From UBA1563 sp041667115 (lineage in GTDB: Bacteria > Bacteroidota > Ignavibacteria > Ignavibacteriales > Ignavibacteriaceae), in the NCBI GenBank assembly GCA_041667115.1, contig JBAYFO010000019.1, positions 1-55,628 of the forward strand: a DNA stretch of 55,628 nt. Reading direction: 5' to 3'. Of this stretch, positions 23,661-33,429 are shown one piece after another. The notes under the pieces are model-generated. The model was not told the origin of the DNA. It saw nothing but the letters and a program-made list of their open reading frames with translations, and made no database searches. The translations under genes and the position numbers were made by a program. Position 1 is the first letter of the stretch, and each line of letters opens with the position of its first letter.

Positions 23661-24872
23661 CTACCGTTTGTTTTTTCTTCCCAACTCATATTTATAAATA
23701 ACTTTTCCAACGTTAGCCAGGAACGGTAAACCAATCTGGTCGTATTCATATTTGTCATCATTAAAAACTCCATCTTCATTAACATAAATAACTGCACTTA
23801 AGAGAAACTCAACTTTATTTTTTGAGTCAACAACATAAGCGTTGTCGGTCAAGTAGCCATACGCTCCCCCAACCTTATTATAGATTTTTATGTAGTCCGG
23901 AATAGAATCTTTCGTACCACCATAGAGAAAAAACTTTACATAACCATCGGGATAATGATTGTAATTGTGGTATTCCGGAAACTCACTTTCTCTCGGAAGC
24001 AAAGACATTAGTTTTTTCAGAGATGCGAGATCCTTTTTTGTTAAAAGAAATCTTTTCCCTTTTGCAACCGAGTTTGGGAAAAAAAGAGCTTTTAACATCT
24101 CGTGTTGATCTTCAAGCGCAAAGCAATTCGAGTAGGTAAAATCTTTCGGATGCGCATGAATGCTGTCTCCTTCAACAACACCCACTCCTTGCAACAAGTC
24201 TTCAACATTGTTTTTATATTGAATATTATTTATTTGCACCGGTTGTTGATAAATTAATTTTCCCCCGGAATAAAAGGTAAAAGGATTTGTAACCCGGTTT
24301 TGCATTCCGCTTAAACCGTCGACAAAACGGTGAAATATTTTGGTTTTGTTATATCCCTTTTGCCATAGCGATTCGTTAAAATATTGTTGTCCAAGAAACT
24401 CGTATAACCTGTTGTAGGCATCGTTATCGCTAACAAGAAAAACTTTTTTTATATAATTTGCTAAAGACGGAAGTTTGTTCTGCGTAGAGGAATCAAACTC
24501 CACTTTTGATTCGCCTGAATAAGCGCTGTCAATTCTAAGTGAAGTTTCTTTTGTTAATCCTTTGATATTCAATTTGTTTAGTTTTTCAAGTGTTAACAAC
24601 GCGGCTGGAAGTTTTACTGTGCTTGCGGGATAAAAATATTTTTTTGCATCCACGCGGTATTTATAAGTTTCCAGTTTCGCTCTCCCTCTTTTAGTCCGGT
24701 CTATTTTCGTATAAATAATTTGAACTCGGAATTTTCCCGGATTTTCTAAAACAACCGGAAAATTGTTCGCATTTTCTTTTAACAGATTCTCAAGAAAATT
24801 TTCTCCCTCTTTTTTATTTTGTGTAAAGCCGATCAAAGTAAAAAGAACAAAAAACAAAAAAACATTTCTCAT
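23661..24872 (-). CDS. Class A beta-lactamase-like serine hydrolase
   Basis: A 403-residue exported protein (signal peptide about residues 1-18). It carries the serine beta-lactamase/transpeptidase motifs: S84-T-V-K87 (SxxK), S148-D-N150 (SDN), and KVGG near residue 340 where class A enzymes have KTG. The omega-loop glutamate of true class A lactamases is not obvious, and the chain is about 100 residues longer. It may hydrolyse peptidoglycan or other amides rather than give drug resistance. It lies 18 bases downstream of the patatin-barrel gene and is likely co-transcribed with it. Confidence 0.72.
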   Translation of the reverse strand: MRNVFLFFVLFTLIGFTQNKKEGENFLENLLKENANNFPVVLENPGKFRVQIIYTKIDRTKRGRAKLETYKYRVDAKKYFYPASTVKLPAALLTLEKLNKLNIKGLTKETSLRIDSAYSGESKVEFDSSTQNKLPSLANYIKKVFLVSDNDAYNRLYEFLGQQYFNESLWQKGYNKTKIFHRFVDGLSGMQNRVTNPFTFYSGGKLIYQQPVQINNIQYKNNVEDLLQGVGVVEGDSIHAHPKDFTYSNCFALEDQHEMLKALFFPNSVAKGKRFLLTKKDLASLKKLMSLLPRESEFPEYHNYNHYPDGYVKFFLYGGTKDSIPDYIKIYNKVGGAYGYLTDNAYVVDSKNKVEFLLSAVIYVNEDGVFNDDKYEYDQIGLPFLANVGKVIYKYELGRKNKR

Positions 24873-24890
24873 GTTTATTCTCAGAAAAAA

Positions 24891-27596
24891 TTAATAATAA
24901 TACCCTATCGAAAAATAAAAATAGACCGGTCCAAGACTAATGGGATTTCCCGGCAAATTTTTTACAAAGAGAAAACTTCTTCCAACTGAAAAATCAGCCG
25001 GGCCAATCGGAGTATCAAACGACAGCGTTCCTCCGACACCATGTCGCAAATCCTTAAATCGTATTTGTTCCTGCCCTGGCCAGGTTGAACCTAAATCATA
25101 CCGCACCAAAAAATATGTCGGAAAAAAAACTTTAACAGGAAACAAGAAACGATATTCAAAAGAGGAGGCAAGTATTTGTCTCCCGCGAAACTCATCTTCC
25201 CGCATTCCAAAAAACGAATATTGCCCGCCAAGAGAATACTGTTGAGAAAGCGGCAGGGTTTTATCAGCAAAACCAATTTTAAAACCAATTCCAACCGTAT
25301 GAATATTGTTTAGTGAAAAATAACTTTTATAATTGAACTCGATATTTGTGTATCCCGAAGAAAGTCCACTAATTTTTTGCGCTGTTTCATAAAACGCTGC
25401 GACCTTTACCCCCTTTGTGGGATACGGATATTTATCCTGTGTGTCGATGTTGGATGAAACGCGGAAACTGATGAAAGAAAATTGAGTTGGATCAACTACC
25501 AGGTTTCTTAAATTTTTTAACTGATTAACTTCATACTTTCCTTTAATAATAACATTGCCAAACCTCTTAACTTGCATGCCTATCGCAGCTGAAAGCCCAT
25601 AAAAAACTTGTTTGTACTCACCATAACTTTCACGGTTAAAAAATTTACTGCTCGAAGAAGGAACCTCCCGGTAAACAGACACATCGTTTGATTTATAATA
25701 CGTATTAATATTATATGTGAGATAGGTGTCAAATATTCTGTCAGCTTTGTGTTCAAGCGTGTAAGAACGTCCGCGAGCCGATAAATAAAGGAGAAACCCA
25801 AGCTCGGTTGCCGTACCTAAAATATTTGCATCCCGGACATCAAGCCAAAGTTGTGGTTTGTTTTCATTATCAAGCTTAAACCCGATCCGGGCGGTATTTG
25901 AAATTTTTTCATCAACAATAAGTATTAAAATTTTTTTATCGCCTTCCCTTTCAATTTGAACATAGACGTTTTCAAATAACCCCGTGCTTCGCAGATTCGT
26001 CAGACCTTGTTGAATCTTTTCCGATTCAAAAACTTCTCCTTCGCGTATTGGAAACTCTCTGGAAATGATTGTTGGATTTGTATAAGAGTTCCCCTTAATT
26101 TTTATTTCAGAGACAATCCCTTCGCTAAAGAATAAAGAAAGATGTTGAGAAGATTTGTTAAAAGAGACGGAATCCAATTCTGCCAACGAATACCCGGCTT
26201 TACGATACAATTCAAGAATTTCTTTAATCACGGAAAATGTTTGGACCCCGTTGTAGGCGTGCCCTTCTAATTTTTTAAAAATCGTTTTTACCGTATCCAA
26301 AGAAAGCAGAGTTATTCCCTCATATTGTATGGTTTCAATAACTTTAACTTTTTCACCGTTAAAAGTTATTTTCGTCTGGTGATCAGACGTGTCAATTACA
26401 GCGCAAAGAGAATCATATTCTCCGTTCGAGTTTTGCTGATAAAGATAATTTAGAATGTCGCCGCTTGAAAGAGAATCTTTTTTTCCAATGATCTCTAGAA
26501 AATCTTTTCCTAAATCGCTTTCTCTATCTATCGTTACATTGTTAAAAATAATATCATCTTTATGGATGCGTTCGTTGTAGTCGGTCTGCAGTTTCTTTTC
26601 AATTGCGTCAAGCTGTGGTTCGGCAGATTCGTACCCAAGAGCAATTAAAGAATCGACACTAGTATAATCCGTTGCTCCAAAACCTTTTAAATTTGGAGTA
26701 ATAATAAAATCAGCATAACGAAGTTGTTCTTCGTTTAACAATTTCATCGGAATGCTTACTAATTGATCCGCAACATTCCAGGGCACTTGAAGGTCTTCTT
26801 TTGGATGAAGATCACCCGTTGTATTTACTGCAATTAAAACATCGGGATGAAATTGTTCCGCTATTTTAACGGGAATGTTCGCAACTAAACCTCCATCCAC
26901 CAATGTAAGGGAATCCATTTTAACCGGAGAAAGTAAAAACGAAACACTTGAACTTGCTCTCATCGCCTGGCTTAACGATCCGCTACCAAGAACAACCGCG
27001 TCTCCCGTTTCTAAATTTGTACAAACCGCACGAAATGGAATTTCAAGATCGTCGAAATCATCTTTTGCTTTCACTGGTGCTTGAAAGGAAAGAAGATTTA
27101 AATAATTTGAAAGTCGCTGACCATCATTAACGGAAGTTGGAATAATCGGTTTTAATCCTTTTAAACGAAGTGTCAGTACCGCTTTATCTTCGGAGATTTT
27201 TTGATCGACAAATAAATCTCTTCGATTAGTTTTCGCATCAACGGAAAGAAGATAACTCCAATTTGCCGTTCGGGCAATAGAATCAAGGGCCTTAACCGAA
27301 TACCCTGCCGCATAAAGTCCACCGATAATACTCCCCATACTGGTTCCAACAATAAGGTCAATGGGAATGTTTTTTTCTTCTAACGCTTTAAGAACTCCGA
27401 TTTGTGCGATGCCCCTTGCCCCGCCGCCGCTGAGAACAAGAGCAACCTTGGGCTGCTGAACAGGAATGTTTTGTGTAAGAAAAAAGGGGAGTTGTTTTTG
27501 AATGTATTCTGTTTTTAGAATTATTTTTTGTTGCTGACCAAAAACCGATGCCGCAAAGAATAGCGGTAAGAGAAGTATCTTAAAATTTTTCGACAT
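24891..27596 (-). CDS. Patatin-like phospholipase with POTRA and Omp85-like barrel
   Basis: A 901-residue outer-membrane protein. After a signal peptide (end near residue 20), the patatin domain carries the oxyanion loop SGGGARG (56-62), nucleophile Ser86 in GTSMG, and catalytic Asp234 in DGG. Residues about 420-570 contain POTRA-like sequence (NSYTNPTIISREFPIREGEVF, TNLRSTGLFENVYVQ), and the rest is a 16-strand-type barrel ending in YFYFSIGYYY, close to the BamA/TamA fold (VGGTLSFDTPIGPADFSVG). This is the layout of patatin-containing type V (PlpD-like) or Omp85-fused lipases. The lipase may act at the cell surface or periplasm. It follows yidC after 49 bases. Confidence 0.9.
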   Translation of the reverse strand: MSKNFKILLLPLFFAASVFGQQQKIILKTEYIQKQLPFFLTQNIPVQQPKVALVLSGGGARGIAQIGVLKALEEKNIPIDLIVGTSMGSIIGGLYAAGYSVKALDSIARTANWSYLLSVDAKTNRRDLFVDQKISEDKAVLTLRLKGLKPIIPTSVNDGQRLSNYLNLLSFQAPVKAKDDFDDLEIPFRAVCTNLETGDAVVLGSGSLSQAMRASSSVSFLLSPVKMDSLTLVDGGLVANIPVKIAEQFHPDVLIAVNTTGDLHPKEDLQVPWNVADQLVSIPMKLLNEEQLRYADFIITPNLKGFGATDYTSVDSLIALGYESAEPQLDAIEKKLQTDYNERIHKDDIIFNNVTIDRESDLGKDFLEIIGKKDSLSSGDILNYLYQQNSNGEYDSLCAVIDTSDHQTKITFNGEKVKVIETIQYEGITLLSLDTVKTIFKKLEGHAYNGVQTFSVIKEILELYRKAGYSLAELDSVSFNKSSQHLSLFFSEGIVSEIKIKGNSYTNPTIISREFPIREGEVFESEKIQQGLTNLRSTGLFENVYVQIEREGDKKILILIVDEKISNTARIGFKLDNENKPQLWLDVRDANILGTATELGFLLYLSARGRSYTLEHKADRIFDTYLTYNINTYYKSNDVSVYREVPSSSSKFFNRESYGEYKQVFYGLSAAIGMQVKRFGNVIIKGKYEVNQLKNLRNLVVDPTQFSFISFRVSSNIDTQDKYPYPTKGVKVAAFYETAQKISGLSSGYTNIEFNYKSYFSLNNIHTVGIGFKIGFADKTLPLSQQYSLGGQYSFFGMREDEFRGRQILASSFEYRFLFPVKVFFPTYFLVRYDLGSTWPGQEQIRFKDLRHGVGGTLSFDTPIGPADFSVGRSFLFVKNLPGNPISLGPVYFYFSIGYYY

Positions 27597-27645
27597 CGGT
27601 TTTCCTTTTCATAGCTTCATAAAAAGCGAAGGAAGTTATTGTTAG

Positions 27646-29493
27646 CTATTTTTTCTTTTTTGCTTTCGCATTCTGTTCAGCGGTTTCTAACATGCGTTGC
27701 ATAAATCCGCTTTTCTTTTTAGGATTTTTTACTGGTTCTAAAACTTCCTGTTTTCCATAATTTGTTACATAATACTGCTGGGCAATTGAAAACAAATTAA
27801 AGAGAAAATAATATAAATTTAAACCGGATGGAAACGACATGAATAAAAATGTTAACATTATCGGCATTACATAAACCATCGCTTGCTGTGACGGATCTTT
27901 AACAGTTTGTTTTTGTTGAACAAACGTAGTAACACCCATTAGCAATGCAAGTCCGCTTATTTGATCGATCCCAAAGAGAGGAAGTTTAAATCCTAAGTGA
28001 TAGATAATATCCGGTTTTGAAAGATCATGGATCCACAACATAAATGGTTGTTGTCTCAACTCAATTGCTGTTTGGAATAATCCCCAGAGAGCAATAAAGA
28101 TCGGCATCTGCAGCAACATAGGTAAACAACCGCCTGCGGGATTTATTCCGTAAGTAGAATAAAGTTTCATGGTTTCTTTATTCAACTTGGTCGGATCATC
28201 TTTAAATTTTTCTTTTATTTCCGCAATCTTTGGTTGAAGCATCTGCATTTTTTTCATCGAATGCATGCTGCTTTTAGTAAGCGGATAAGTAACTAATTTT
28301 ATTATCAAAGAAAAGATGATAATTACAAATCCGTAGTTCGGAATAAATAAATGCAGGAACTCGAAGAGCGGAAGCATTAAATATTCGGCAATCGGGCGGA
28401 CAATTATCTTCAATCCGATGAATCCACCAAAATCAATAATCTTATCAAAATTCTTTCCGTAGTGCTTAAAAAGGTCGTAGCTAACCGGTCCCAAATAAAT
28501 TAAAAATGATTCAGAAGATTTTTCACTGGTATTCATTTTCATTTTTAAACTTGCGGAATACATTTCTTTTATCCCGCCATTAGGCCAGTGATAACTATTT
28601 CCTTTAATGTACGCGCCTTCAACATTCTCGGTGTTTTCAGGAGCGATAATCGCGGCAAAGTATTTATTCCTTATCGTTACCCAGTCAACTTTCCCACCAA
28701 AATCTTTTTCAACCTTTTCTCCTCCCTTTGGAGCATCAACAATGATCTGTTCTCCACCGGAAAAAACGCTTGCGTTCGCAGCGGCAGCTTCGTCAACTGA
28801 ATTTTCTTCAACAAACCGTAATCCGCTGTTCCAAACAATATCGTACATCCCATTTGTAATAATGCTGTTCAGTTTGGAAAACTCAACCGTAAAGCGAGTA
28901 TCATACCGGGCTCCGTAAAAAGTAAAATTCTTTTTAATATATCCGTTATTTTTTGTGTTGTACACAAACGAAATAGTAAGTGAATCATTTCCAGAAAGTT
29001 TTAAATCTGAAGATGTAACCGATGGAGTAAATGAAAGATCGGCTGTAGAAACAGCTTTTCCTTCAGAAGTAATAAAAGCTAAATCAAAACTGCTTCCTTT
29101 TGAATAATTAAGAAGCTGAACGTCCTTTTCGTAGTATGGTTTAGCGTTGGAGTCTTTTTTATAGTTCCAATTATTATATTTTTTTAAAAAATATTTAGTG
29201 ATCCTTCCACCTTGTGTTGAAAGCTCAATAATAGCTTCATCATTTTCAACTATAATTGTTTTTTCTGGAAGTGGTGCAGAAGAAAATAAAGAACCTAGTG
29301 AGGCTGAATCTTTTTTTGTTGGAAGTTCTTTTACCTCTTCATTCTTTTTCTCATCAACTTTTGGCGTTTCTTCTTGTTTAACAATTTCCTGTTTTTTTTG
29401 CTTTGCCGGAGGCACGGTAGGTGCGCTTATATAAAGCCACACCATAAGGATAATCCCTATTAAGACAAATGCTATAGTTGTTTGTTTTTCCAT
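27646..29493 (-). CDS. yidC: Membrane protein insertase YidC/Oxa1
   Basis: A 615-residue Gram-negative type YidC: an N-terminal membrane anchor (residues 7-24), a charged linker, a large periplasmic beta domain to about residue 345, and the conserved core with five membrane spans (YGFVIIIFSLIIKLVTYPLTKSSMHSMKKM, NPAGGCLPMLLQMPIFIALW, FPSGLNLYYFLFNLFSIAQQ). A lysine-rich tail follows. It inserts and folds inner-membrane proteins with or without Sec. It sits 12 bases after yidD in the conserved rpmH-rnpA-yidD-yidC cluster; the usual next gene, mnmE, is replaced here by the patatin gene. Confidence 0.97.
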   Translation of the reverse strand: MEKQTTIAFVLIGIILMVWLYISAPTVPPAKQKKQEIVKQEETPKVDEKKNEEVKELPTKKDSASLGSLFSSAPLPEKTIIVENDEAIIELSTQGGRITKYFLKKYNNWNYKKDSNAKPYYEKDVQLLNYSKGSSFDLAFITSEGKAVSTADLSFTPSVTSSDLKLSGNDSLTISFVYNTKNNGYIKKNFTFYGARYDTRFTVEFSKLNSIITNGMYDIVWNSGLRFVEENSVDEAAAANASVFSGGEQIIVDAPKGGEKVEKDFGGKVDWVTIRNKYFAAIIAPENTENVEGAYIKGNSYHWPNGGIKEMYSASLKMKMNTSEKSSESFLIYLGPVSYDLFKHYGKNFDKIIDFGGFIGLKIIVRPIAEYLMLPLFEFLHLFIPNYGFVIIIFSLIIKLVTYPLTKSSMHSMKKMQMLQPKIAEIKEKFKDDPTKLNKETMKLYSTYGINPAGGCLPMLLQMPIFIALWGLFQTAIELRQQPFMLWIHDLSKPDIIYHLGFKLPLFGIDQISGLALLMGVTTFVQQKQTVKDPSQQAMVYVMPIMLTFLFMSFPSGLNLYYFLFNLFSIAQQYYVTNYGKQEVLEPVKNPKKKSGFMQRMLETAEQNAKAKKKK

Positions 29494-29505
29494 ACTATTC
29501 CTGTA

Positions 29506-29715
29506 TTAAGTAAGAGGATCAAATCCTCCTTTATTAAATGGATTACATCGTAAAATTCGCCAAGTTGCTTTTGCACCCCCTTTAATAACACCATACTTGG
29601 TAAAAGCCTGGAGTGCATATTCTGAACAAGTAGGATAAAACCGGCATGAAGGTGGAAACAAAGGCGAAATTACTTTCTGATATCCCTTAATCAATAAAAT
29701 AAAAATATATTTCAT
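29506..29715 (-). CDS. yidD: Membrane protein insertion efficiency factor YidD
   Basis: A 69-residue YidD with the signature SCRFYPTCSEYALQAFTKYG and ILRCNPFNKGGFDP. It is a small inner-membrane-associated helper of YidC. It overlaps the rnpA stop as ATGA (29712-29715) and precedes yidC by 12 bases, the standard arrangement. Confidence 0.95.
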   Translation of the reverse strand: MKYIFILLIKGYQKVISPLFPPSCRFYPTCSEYALQAFTKYGVIKGGAKATWRILRCNPFNKGGFDPLT

Positions 29716-30116
29716 CTGTTTTCGTTTCTCATTATAGCACCAAGGATTTCTTGAACACCCGGCATTACGTCAAAAAGGCCTATTGTTTTCTGTTCTGTTT
29801 GATTTAAAAGAAAAGGTGAAAAAATAATAAACAGTTGTTTTTTCTTTTCATTACAGAATGAAGAAATCGGAAGTTTGTTCAAGCGGTAAGACTCCCGAAG
29901 AAGTCTTTTCACACGATTTCTCCAAACAGCATTTCCGGCTTTTTTTGAAACCGCTACAGCAACTTTAGGAAAAGCAACACTGTTTTCTTCAACAAAAAGG
30001 TAAACAACTTTAATTTTTTTATTACTAGAGAAGGAAATCTTTCCGCTTGTATATAATTTTTCGAAGAGTTTTTTTTCTTTTATCCGTTCATTTTTGCTAA
30101 AAGAAAAAGGTTTCAC
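29712..30116 (-). CDS. rnpA: Ribonuclease P protein component
   Basis: A 134-residue RnpA. The RNR motif (WRNRVKRLLRESYRLNK) and KVAVAVSKKAGNAV are diagnostic. It pairs with the RNase P RNA (not in this window) to trim the 5' ends of tRNA precursors. It starts six bases after rpmH, in the usual order. Confidence 0.95.
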   Translation of the reverse strand: MKPFSFSKNERIKEKKLFEKLYTSGKISFSSNKKIKVVYLFVEENSVAFPKVAVAVSKKAGNAVWRNRVKRLLRESYRLNKLPISSFCNEKKKQLFIIFSPFLLNQTEQKTIGLFDVMPGVQEILGAIMRNENR

Positions 30117-30122
30117 AACTCA

Positions 30123-30269
30123 TTACTTTTCATCACTGACTGTAAGTCTTTTTCTTCCTTTTGCGCGACGTCGGGAAAGAACTCTTCTCCCATCTTTCGA
30201 ACTCATTCTTTCGCGGAAGCCGTGTTTATTCTTTCTTTTTCTATTACTTGGCTGATATGTTCTTTTCAT
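30123..30269 (-). CDS. rpmH: 50S ribosomal protein L34
   Basis: A 48-residue L34: MKRTYQPSNRKRKNKHGFRERM, then the Arg/Lys-rich helix. The open frame extends to 30305, but the true start is the ATG at 30269, where the family always begins (MKRTYQPS). First gene of the minus-strand cluster pointing away from the dnaA/origin region. Confidence 0.96.
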   Translation of the reverse strand: MKRTYQPSNRKRKNKHGFRERMSSKDGRRVLSRRRAKGRKRLTVSDEK

Positions 30270-30305
30270 TTTTTCTCCTATTATAAAGGAAGCAAAAATA
30301 ACCAC

Positions 30306-30791
30306 TTATCGGTAAATAAACAACTATAAAGAGAATGAAAATTTCTGCCCAATATTTTGTCTCTGTCTACTTTAGATTATTAAATTCGTGTTTTCAAGCC
30401 TTTTTAGTTAAAAACTCTTAAAAAAGAAGGGTTGCCAATAAAAAACGAAGAAACAAAATTTTTTATTTATTTTTTAAAAATTTAACTTGCAATACAACTT
30501 TCATCTGTCTATTTTTTCATAAGAAAACAACCAACCGTGGGTTGTTGATAAATTGTGGACAAGTTGTTGTTGTGAAAACGTTTCACATTTTGTCGCCTTA
30601 CAAAAAACGCCACCAAGCTTTTACAAAACGTTACTAATTTAAAACAATTCGCCGTATCTGTTTGTTTTATAATTGGTTACCGGGGCGCATTTAATGTTAG
30701 AAAGTTGTTGATAATATTGGTTCGGCTAAATAATAAAACCATTATTCTTTAATTTTTAATCAATTTTGTAAATTTTCTTTGTGGAAAACTA
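30306..30791. other. Probable chromosomal origin region between rpmH and dnaA
   Basis: The gap between the divergent rpmH and dnaA genes, the usual site of oriC. It has DnaA-box-like sequences TGTTGATAA (30543-30551 and 30706-30714; complement TTATCAACA), TGTGGACAA (30554-30562; TTGTCCACA) and TGTGGAAAA (30780-30788), each one mismatch from TTATCCACA, and poly-A/T stretches such as 30460-30485 that could melt. No gene is visible. The second AT-rich region after dnaA (32205-32631) may form the other half of a bipartite origin. Confidence 0.6.
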
Positions 30792-32204
30792 ATGATTACT
30801 CTTGATTCATCTTACTCAACCCAAACCTTAACTCCCGAAAGAATTTGGCTCGATTGTCTTAAAGTTATAAAAGAAAATGTTAGTCCGATGGCTTATAGCA
30901 CATGGTTTCTTCCTATTAAACCGGTTGGACGCCAAAATAATATTCTAAAGGTTGAGCTTCCGGGAAATTTTCATTGGGAGTGGATTGAAGAGCACTATAA
31001 ATCTCTCATAACCAAAGCCCTAAAAACTGCTGCCGGTGAAGAAGCAAAATTAGAATACATCGTTGTTAATGATTTTGGACAAGACTCCGAAACAACAAAA
31101 ACCCAACCAGTCCAACAACCCGAAAGAAAACAGGAAAACACTTTTTTTCAACAGAAGCAAGTTGAAAAAATAAAAAGCTCTTTAAATCCGAAGTATACGT
31201 TTGATAATTTCATTAAAGGCGAAGGAAACCAGCTTGCCAGAGCAGCAGCCGGGGCAATTAGTGAAAACCCAGGTGGTACGGCATTTAATCCCTTTTTTGT
31301 TTATGGTGGAGTTGGTCTCGGCAAGACCCATTTGATTCAGGCGATTGGAAATGAAATATTGGCTAAGTTGCCGGGCAAGAAAATTATTTACCTTTCTTCT
31401 GATCAGTTTACGGTCGAGTTTTTAGATGCTATTCAAAACAACAAAGCAAATGAGTTTTCTGCTTATTACAGATCAATGGATGTTTTAATTCTTGATGATA
31501 TACAATTCTTGATCCACAAAGAAAAAACTCAAGAATATTTCTTTAATATCTTTAATACGTTACACCAATCAGGAAAACAGATTATTCTTTCAAGTGATAA
31601 AGCTCCAAAAGATTTAAAAGGAATGGACGAAAGATTGATTTCCAGGTTTCACTGGGGATTGCAAGCCGATATTCAACCACCAGACTTTGAGACAAGAATA
31701 GCTATTCTGAGTAAAAAAGCGAACGATTTTGGTATAGTTATTTCAAGTGAAATTTTGGAATATATAGCTACAAATATTACTTCAAATATCCGTGAACTCG
31801 AAGGCTGTTTAATTAAACTGTTAGCTAATGTTTCACTAAATTCGAAAGAAATAACTCTTGAATTAGTTAAAAAATCTGTAAGAGAAATCTCTACTTCAAA
31901 AAAAATTAATATAGGAATAGATATTATAACAAAGATTACATGCGAGTTTTTAAATGTTGAAGAAAATAAAGTTAGAGCGAAAACAAGGAAACAAGAAGTT
32001 GTGCTTGCGAGGCAAGTATCGATGTATTTATCAAAGGAGCTGACAAAGTCTTCATTAAAAACCATCGGATTACATTTTGGTGGAAGAGATCATTCTACCG
32101 TAATTCATGCATGCACTACAATAGATTTACTTTTACAAAAAGATAAATCATTCCGGGAATCTGTCGTTTTAATAAAAAATAAAATAGAAATAGCGTGTTC
32201 ATAA
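30792..32204 (+). CDS. dnaA: Chromosomal replication initiator protein DnaA
   Basis: A 470-residue DnaA. Domain I (about 10-85) begins ERIWLDCLKVIKENVSPMAYSTWF; a flexible domain II follows; the AAA+ domain has Walker A GGVGLGKTH (172-180) and Walker B VLILDDIQFL (231-240), plus the arginine-bearing sensor IISRFHWGLQADIQPPDFETR; domain IV ends with the box-binding signature GLHFGGRDHSTVIHA. It binds DnaA boxes and melts the origin. The lysine-rich C-terminal part is normal. Upstream boxes suggest autoregulation. Confidence 0.98.
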   Translation: MITLDSSYSTQTLTPERIWLDCLKVIKENVSPMAYSTWFLPIKPVGRQNNILKVELPGNFHWEWIEEHYKSLITKALKTAAGEEAKLEYIVVNDFGQDSETTKTQPVQQPERKQENTFFQQKQVEKIKSSLNPKYTFDNFIKGEGNQLARAAAGAISENPGGTAFNPFFVYGGVGLGKTHLIQAIGNEILAKLPGKKIIYLSSDQFTVEFLDAIQNNKANEFSAYYRSMDVLILDDIQFLIHKEKTQEYFFNIFNTLHQSGKQIILSSDKAPKDLKGMDERLISRFHWGLQADIQPPDFETRIAILSKKANDFGIVISSEILEYIATNITSNIRELEGCLIKLLANVSLNSKEITLELVKKSVREISTSKKINIGIDIITKITCEFLNVEENKVRAKTRKQEVVLARQVSMYLSKELTKSSLKTIGLHFGGRDHSTVIHACTTIDLLLQKDKSFRESVVLIKNKIEIACS

Positions 32205-32631
32205 CTTGTTGTTCTAGTTCTTAAAAACTTGTTGATAGTGAAAGCTTATTAACAAGATGAAAATTATCTATTTGTTTTTAAGATTTAACCAACATAAAAA
32301 AAATGATAAAATTTTTGTAAGTCGTTCTCTTAAATAGTGTTCTCTAGTTATTAACATATAAACACTATTATTATAATTATTAGTTTTAAATTTAAATACT
32401 TAATTATTAATATATATGGTAGACGTGTTTCCTTGAATTTTGAAAAAAGCTTAAAAATATAAATCATTTTATTTTGAAATAACTCTCAGAACCTCTATTT
32501 TTAGAATGTGTATTCATATCTGTTAAAAAAAAGACGATTAACGTTTGTGAATTAAATTAACGGTTTAGAATAACTCAATTTATTAAACAAAAAAAGTGTT
32601 TTAAAAAATCACTATCGAGGAGAAGTAATAA
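32205..32631. other. AT-rich region downstream of dnaA, possible second half of oriC
   Basis: 427 bases with no gene. It contains TGTTGATAG (32230-32238) and two TTATTAACA (32246-32254 and 32348-32356), both close to a DnaA box, and a very AT-rich stretch (about 32340-32420) that would unwind easily. It also must carry the promoter of the ExbB operon, although no TTTG/TAnnTTTG pair is found at good spacing. Confidence 0.5.
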
Positions 32632-33408
32632 ATGAAACAATCCATTTTCATTGTCAGTCTGTTCTTTGTAGCTTTTGCTATAGCATTAGGGATATTCCTT
32701 TTAGTTTTTGGAGATCCATCAAATTTTAAAGACGGTGCCGGAAGATCAGTTCCGTTGAATTTATTAGGTACAATTTATACAGGTGGTCCACTTGTATCCT
32801 TACTTATTTCGTTATCAATTATGGACGTAGCAATTATTTTTGAAAGAGTCCTTTCGCTTAAAAAAGCGGCAGGAAAAAAAGCTATTCCTAAGTTTTTTGC
32901 TCAAGTGCTTGAAGATGTTAAAGCTGGAAGAATTGATGAAGGTTTGGCAGCTTGTGATGAACAAAGAGGTTCAGTTGCAAATATCCTTCGTGCTGCTTTA
33001 TCAAGATATAAAGAACTCACCGCAGACTCTTCCAAGAAATTTGATCCTGAAAAAGCATTACCGGAAGTACAAAGAAGCGTTGAAGAAGCAATGATGCTTG
33101 AAGTTCCGCTCTTAGAAAAGAATTTAATTGCTCTCTCAACAATCGCTTCAATTGCTACAATGGTTGGATTGTTAGGAACAGTTGTTGGTATGATCAGATC
33201 TTTTTCAGCCTTGGCGCATGCCGGATCTGTTGATGCAACAGCTCTTGCAACAGGTATTTCCGAAGCACTTATTAACACCGCCGGCGGACTTATTGTTGCT
33301 ATTATCGGTATTGTTTCCTATAACTTTTTCGTTAACAAAGTAGATAACTTCACTTTTCAAGTTGATGAAGCTTCTTATAACGTAATTCAAATCTTGAAGA
33401 GTAAGTAA
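32632..33408 (+). CDS. exbB: MotA/TolQ/ExbB proton-channel protein
   Basis: A 258-residue membrane protein of the ExbB/TolQ family: an N-terminal span, a second span followed by a cytoplasmic helical domain, and the conserved C-terminal block (LIALSTIASIATMVGLLGTVVGMIRSFSALAHAG, then EALINTAGGLIVAIIGIVSYNFF). With the two ExbD proteins and TonB that follow, it forms the proton-driven motor that energises outer-membrane receptors. RBS-like GAGGAG lies before the start. First gene of the operon. Confidence 0.93.
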   Translation: MKQSIFIVSLFFVAFAIALGIFLLVFGDPSNFKDGAGRSVPLNLLGTIYTGGPLVSLLISLSIMDVAIIFERVLSLKKAAGKKAIPKFFAQVLEDVKAGRIDEGLAACDEQRGSVANILRAALSRYKELTADSSKKFDPEKALPEVQRSVEEAMMLEVPLLEKNLIALSTIASIATMVGLLGTVVGMIRSFSALAHAGSVDATALATGISEALINTAGGLIVAIIGIVSYNFFVNKVDNFTFQVDEASYNVIQILKSK

Positions 33409-33429
33409 TTAAATTTTGAGGCGTAAACA

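Noticed and set aside
30270..30305. Longer L34 starting at 30305
   Set aside because: L34 invariably starts MKRTYQPS, which is the ATG at 30269.
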